Positions 5,951-8,999 of a DNA stretch of 8,999 bases are shown here, piece after piece. Under the pieces are notes generated by a model. It saw only the letters and a program-made list of their open reading frames with translations, did not search any database and had not been told where the DNA came from. Both the position numbers and the translations under genes were made by a program. Source of the DNA: Betaproteobacteria bacterium (GTDB lineage: Bacteria; Pseudomonadota; Gammaproteobacteria; Burkholderiales; SG8-39); NCBI GenBank assembly GCA_019509895.1, contig JAEKLK010000287.1:1-8999 (forward strand), in the 5' to 3' direction. The first letter of the stretch is position 1. Every line of letters starts with the position of its first letter.

Positions 5951-8101
5951 TTATGCCGCCTGCAGCTTCGCCATCGAGACCGCGAGCCATTTCACGCCGT
6001 GCGAGCCGAAATTGACCTGCACGCGCGCGTCGCCGCCCTGCCCCTCGGCGTCGATGATCACGCCCGAACCGAACTTGGCATGAACGACGTTCTGGCCGAT
6101 GCGGAAGCCGCCGACCTCGCGGTTCATAGTGCTGCGCGAGGGGATGGTGGTGCGCGTCTGGCGCGAAAAATCCGGCGCGAACGCCTTCTGGCGCGAAAAG
6201 CGCGGCGTCAGCCACTTGAGCAGGCTCTGCGGCAGCTCCTCGAGGAAGCGCGACGGGACGTTGTAGCGCGTCTGGCCATGCAGCATGCGCGTCTGCGCGT
6301 GCGAGAGGTAGAGCCGCTGCCGGGCACGCGTGATGGCCACGTAGGCGAGGCGCCGCTCCTCCTCCAGGCCGTCGCGCTCGCTTACGCTCTGCTCGTGCGG
6401 GAAGAGTCCCTCTTCCATGCCGGAGATGAACACCGCGTCGAACTCCAGGCCCTTTGCCGAGTGCACGCTCATCATCTGCAGCGCATCGGCGCCCTCGCCC
6501 GCCTGATGCTCGCCCGCTTCCAGCGCCGCGTGCGTCAGGAAGGCGGTTAGCGGATCAGCGGCTTCGCCCGATTCGACCTCACGCTCCTCGTCGCTGAAGG
6601 TGGCGGCCGCGTTCACCAGTTCCTCCAGGTTGGAGACCCGGTCGGCGCCTTCGCGCTCGGTCTTGTAGTGCTCGATCAGGCCGCTTCGCGCGACGACGTG
6701 CTCGACCACTTCCTTGAGCGGCAGGCCCTGAGTCTCCTGGCGCAGCGTCTCGATGAGCGTGCGGAAGGCTGCCGCCTTGGAGCCCGCGGCCGCAGCCAGG
6801 AGCGAGCTGCCCGCCTGCCTGGCCGCGTCCTGCAGCTGCTCGATGCTGCGCGCGCCGATGCCGCGCGGCGGGAAATTGGCGACACGCAGGAAGGCATTGT
6901 CGTCGTCGGGCATCGCCACCAGGCGCAGATAGGCGAGCGCGTGCTTGATCTCGGCCCGCTCGAAGAAGCGCAGGCCGCCATAGACGCGGTAGGAGACACC
7001 GCGCGAGAAAAGCGTGTGCTCTAGCACCCGCGACTGCGCGTTGGAGCGGTAGAGCACGGCCATCTGCGAGAGCGACGTGCCGTCCCGGACGAGCGCCTGC
7101 GCTTCGTCGACGATCCAGCGCGCCTCGTCGGTATCCGACTCGGCTTCGAAGACGCGCACCGGCTCGCCTTTGCCGGCGGCGGTCCAAAGGTTCTTTCCCA
7201 GCCGGTTGCGGTTGTTCGCGATCAGCGCATTGGCGGCGTCGAGGATGTTGCCGTGCGAGCGGTAGTTCTGCTCGAGGCGAATCACCGTGCCGACTTTGAA
7301 CTCGCGCTCGAAGTCGGCCATGTTGCCGACATGCGCGCCGCGGAAGGTGTAGATCGACTGGTCGTCGTCGCCGACACAGAAGTACCTGGCGCCGGAGACG
7401 CCGAAGAGCTTGAGCCAGCGGTACTGCAGGCGGTTGGTGTCCTGGAACTCGTCCACCAGGATGTGCTGGAAGCGCTGCGCGTAGTGCTCGCGCAGGATCT
7501 CGTTGCGCTTGAGAAGCTCGTAGCTGCGAACCAGCAGCTCCGGAAAGTCGACCACTCCTTCGCGCTGGCACTGCTCGTCGTAGGCGGCATAGAAGTCGGC
7601 CATGCGCCGGGTATTCTCATCGGTCACAGACACGTCGCGCGCGCGCACGCCTTCTTCCTTGTTGGCGTTGATGAACCAGGAGAGCTCGCGCGGCGCGAAG
7701 CGCTCCTCGTCCATGTTTAGGCTTTTCGCCAGGCGCTTCACCAGCGCGAGCTGGTCCTGCGAGTCGAGGATCTGGAACGCCGCCGGCAGCCCGGCCTCGC
7801 GATGGTGCGCGCGCAGCATGCGATTGCACAGGCCGTGGAAGGTGCCGATCCACATGCCGCGCGGATTCGCCGGCAGCATGGCGGTGATCCGCGTCAGCAT
7901 CTCGCGCGCCGCCTTGTTGGTAAAGGTTACCGCCAGCAGCCGCGCCGGCGTCGTGCGGCCGCCCTTGATCAGCCAGGCGATGCGCGTGGTCAGCACGCGC
8001 GTCTTGCCGCTGCCGGCGCCCGCCAGGATGAGCGCATGCTCGTCCGGAAGCGTGACGGCGGCGAGCTGCTCGGGGTTGAGGTGTTCCAGATGAAGCGACA
8101 A
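5951..8101 (-). CDS. uvrD: UvrD-type ATP-dependent DNA helicase (DNA helicase II)
   Basis: A superfamily 1A 3'-5' helicase that acts in nucleotide-excision and mismatch repair. It has 716 residues, close to the usual 720 or so. Motifs in order: LNPEQLAAV Q-motif (8-16), Walker A AGAGSGKT (27-34), motif Ia TFTNKAA (59-65), Walker B VDEFQDTN (216-223), motif III GDDDQSIYTFRGA (244-256), motif IV QNYRS (278-282), motif V SVHSAKGLEFDAVF (545-558) and motif VI EEERRLAYVAITRAR (580-594). The C-terminal domain carries VVHAKFGSGVI (672-682), typical of UvrD rather than Rep. The start is a TTG at 8101, giving MSLHLEHLNPEQ. Nearby upstream codons offer no ATG, GTG or TTG, and the open frame beyond runs antisense to leuS, so it is not used. 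It is divergent from leuS. All catalytic motifs look intact. Confidence 0.95.
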   Translation of the reverse strand: MSLHLEHLNPEQLAAVTLPDEHALILAGAGSGKTRVLTTRIAWLIKGGRTTPARLLAVTFTNKAAREMLTRITAMLPANPRGMWIGTFHGLCNRMLRAHHREAGLPAAFQILDSQDQLALVKRLAKSLNMDEERFAPRELSWFINANKEEGVRARDVSVTDENTRRMADFYAAYDEQCQREGVVDFPELLVRSYELLKRNEILREHYAQRFQHILVDEFQDTNRLQYRWLKLFGVSGARYFCVGDDDQSIYTFRGAHVGNMADFEREFKVGTVIRLEQNYRSHGNILDAANALIANNRNRLGKNLWTAAGKGEPVRVFEAESDTDEARWIVDEAQALVRDGTSLSQMAVLYRSNAQSRVLEHTLFSRGVSYRVYGGLRFFERAEIKHALAYLRLVAMPDDDNAFLRVANFPPRGIGARSIEQLQDAARQAGSSLLAAAAGSKAAAFRTLIETLRQETQGLPLKEVVEHVVARSGLIEHYKTEREGADRVSNLEELVNAAATFSDEEREVESGEAADPLTAFLTHAALEAGEHQAGEGADALQMMSVHSAKGLEFDAVFISGMEEGLFPHEQSVSERDGLEEERRLAYVAITRARQRLYLSHAQTRMLHGQTRYNVPSRFLEELPQSLLKWLTPRFSRQKAFAPDFSRQTRTTIPSRSTMNREVGGFRIGQNVVHAKFGSGVIIDAEGQGGDARVQVNFGSHGVKWLAVSMAKLQAA

Positions 8102-8110
8102 AGCGCCCGC

Positions 8111-8116
8111 ATTATA
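8111..8116 (-). promoter_or_regulatory. Putative -10 box for uvrD
   Basis: A perfect TATAAT reads on the minus strand and ends nine bases before the TTG start of uvrD. Transcription from it would begin nearly at the start codon, so the mRNA would be leaderless or almost so. No good -35 hexamer is seen at 16-18 bases upstream (the 17-spaced hexamer is GCGATC), which keeps the call tentative. The box overlaps the last codons of the SPOR-like stretch. Confidence 0.4.
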
Positions 8117-8240
8117 AAGTGCGAGCGCCGCGCGATCGCGAAACTTCGGGCTCCGTGATGCCGAGCGTGCGGCGCAGCTGATTCGCCAGTGCTTGCGCTT
8201 CGTCGCGCGTGGCGAGCGGGCGAATGCGCGATCCGTACGC
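8112..8240 (-). pseudogene. Possible remnant of a SPOR-domain protein C-terminus
   Basis: Between the divergent uvrD and leuS genes, the minus strand reads 42 codons and a TAA. The core RIRPLATRDEAQALANQLRR resembles the second half of a SPOR (peptidoglycan-binding) domain, where segments of the type GPF-ATRAEAEALAARLR are usual. There is no start codon or upstream domain: the frame enters from leuS, whose conserved 5' end occupies the other strand. A whole SPOR gene therefore cannot lie here, and a decayed tail left by a rearrangement is the simplest reading. The assignment rests on about 20 residues matched by eye, so it may be chance in GC-rich DNA. Besides the two -10 boxes, I see nothing else in this gap. 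Confidence 0.4.
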
Positions 8241-8242
8241 CC

Positions 8243-8248
8243 TATAAT
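8243..8248 (+). promoter_or_regulatory. Putative -10 box for leuS
   Basis: A perfect TATAAT lies 12 bases before the leuS ATG. It predicts a transcript start around 8255 and a leader of only a few bases, matching the absence of any Shine-Dalgarno sequence before the ATG. The 17-spaced -35 position reads GCGAAT, a poor match, so the promoter is not certain. Confidence 0.45.
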
Positions 8249-8260
8249 TCCGCGCTTCGC

Positions 8261-8999
8261 ATGCAAGACGCCTACGATCCGCAAGCGGTCGAACGCGAAG
8301 CTCAAGCGTTCTGGGAAAGTGCTCGCGCGTTCCACGTCGAAGAAGACCCCGCGAAGCGGAAGTTCTATTGCCTGTCCATGTTCCCCTACCCCTCGGGGAA
8401 GCTGCACATGGGGCACGTGAGGAACTATACGATCGGCGACGTTCTCACCCGGTACTACCGCATGCGCGGCTTCAACGTGCTGCAGCCGATGGGCTGGGAT
8501 GCGTTCGGGCTGCCGGCGGAAAACGCGGCAATGGCGAACAAGGTACCGCCGGCAAAGTGGACCTACGACAACATCGCCTACATGAAGTCGCAGCTGAGGA
8601 GCCTCGGCTTCGCGCTCGACTGGGAACGCGAGCTCGCGACCTGCAAACCCGAGTACTACAGATGGAATCAGTGGATCTTCACCCGGCTCTTCAAGAAGGG
8701 CCTTGCCTATAAGAAGACCGGCGTCGTCAACTGGGATCCCGTCGACCAGACGGTCCTCGCGAACGAGCAGGTGATCGAGGGCCGCGGCTGGCGAACCGGC
8801 GCCCTGGTCGAGAAGCGGGAGATTCCGATGTACTTCCTGCGCATCACGCATTACGCGCACGAGCTGCTCGCCGCGCTCGACGACCTGCCGGGCTGGCCGG
8901 AGCAGGTGAAGCTGATGCAGAAGAACTGGATCGGCAAGTCCGAAGGCGTGCGCGTCGGCTTCCCGTATGAGCTCGACGGCGAGCGCAAAGTGCTCTGGG
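8261..8999 (+). CDS. leuS: Leucyl-tRNA synthetase, N-terminal part
   Basis: A class I aminoacyl-tRNA synthetase that charges tRNA-Leu in the cytoplasm; essential. The first 246 codons are visible of a protein usually about 860-870 long, and the gene leaves the window at the right edge. The N-terminus, MQDAYDPQAVEREAQAFW, is typical. The HIGH-type ATP motif is HMGH (49-52) within PSGKLHMGHVRNYTIGD, followed by PMGWDAFGLPAENAA (76-90). The ZN1 region reads NWDPVDQTVLANEQ (157-170) and GRGWRTGALVEKREIP (174-189): the cysteines that bind zinc in the E. coli enzyme are replaced, which I recall as usual in betaproteobacterial LeuS. NWIGKSEG (222-229) marks the entry to the CP1 editing domain. The ATG at 8261 has no Shine-Dalgarno sequence. 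Confidence 0.97.
   Translation, partial: MQDAYDPQAVEREAQAFWESARAFHVEEDPAKRKFYCLSMFPYPSGKLHMGHVRNYTIGDVLTRYYRMRGFNVLQPMGWDAFGLPAENAAMANKVPPAKWTYDNIAYMKSQLRSLGFALDWERELATCKPEYYRWNQWIFTRLFKKGLAYKKTGVVNWDPVDQTVLANEQVIEGRGWRTGALVEKREIPMYFLRITHYAHELLAALDDLPGWPEQVKLMQKNWIGKSEGVRVGFPYELDGERKVLW

Noticed and set aside
5931..6215. N-terminal extension of DctP by 95 codons
   Set aside because: It overlaps the uvrD C-terminus in another frame. The ATG at 5930 has an ideal ribosome binding site and starts a proper signal peptide.
8756..8828. Loss of zinc-binding cysteines in LeuS as an oddity
   Set aside because: The same substitutions are, to my recollection, common in betaproteobacterial LeuS, so this is likely lineage-typical.
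8102..8860. N-terminal extension of UvrD by about 250 codons
   Set aside because: The extension is antisense to the conserved 5' part of leuS and has no domain. UvrD homologues begin just before the LNPEQ motif, which fits the TTG at 8101.

Overview
This is a high-GC, gene-dense stretch of bacterial chromosome. The LeuS and UvrD sequences, the PobA sequence and the overall GC-rich codon use suggest a betaproteobacterium, perhaps an environmental or metagenome-derived one. That taxonomic call is from recall of family sequences, not from a search. No RNA gene, insertion sequence, CRISPR array or phage gene was seen. Most of the window is ordinary metabolic and housekeeping content.

Layout. (1) Positions 1-649, minus strand: the N-terminal 216 codons of biosynthetic threonine ammonia-lyase (ilvA), running off the left edge. 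(2) Positions 689-3301, plus strand: a tight four-gene operon of a YkvA/DUF1232 membrane protein, 4-hydroxybenzoate 3-monooxygenase (pobA), a second DUF1232 paralogue and an MgtC/SapB-family membrane protein. All three junctions overlap by exactly one base. (3) Positions 3298-5930, minus strand: a TRAP transporter operon in the order dctP, dctQ, dctM. dctM is broken near its 3' end by an internal loss plus frameshift. (4) Positions 5951-8101, minus strand: a UvrD-type DNA helicase, complete, with an apparent TTG start. (5) Positions 8102-8260: a divergent intergenic region with two TATAAT boxes, and on the minus strand a 42-codon stretch that looks like the tail of a SPOR domain. (6) Positions 8261-8999, plus strand: the N-terminal 246 codons of leucyl-tRNA synthetase (leuS), running off the right edge.

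How the genes fit together. PobA makes protocatechuate from 4-hydroxybenzoate, so region 2 links aromatic catabolism to three small membrane proteins of unclear role. The TRAP system converges on this operon tail to tail, and the two stop codons overlap by four bases. Its substrate cannot be read from the sequence, and with dctM broken the transporter may not work. The most notable points are the dctM lesion, the DUF1232-pobA-DUF1232-mgtC arrangement, a PobA that lacks the residues known to bind the NADPH 2'-phosphate, and the SPOR-like remnant between uvrD and leuS. I found no convincing new multi-gene system.
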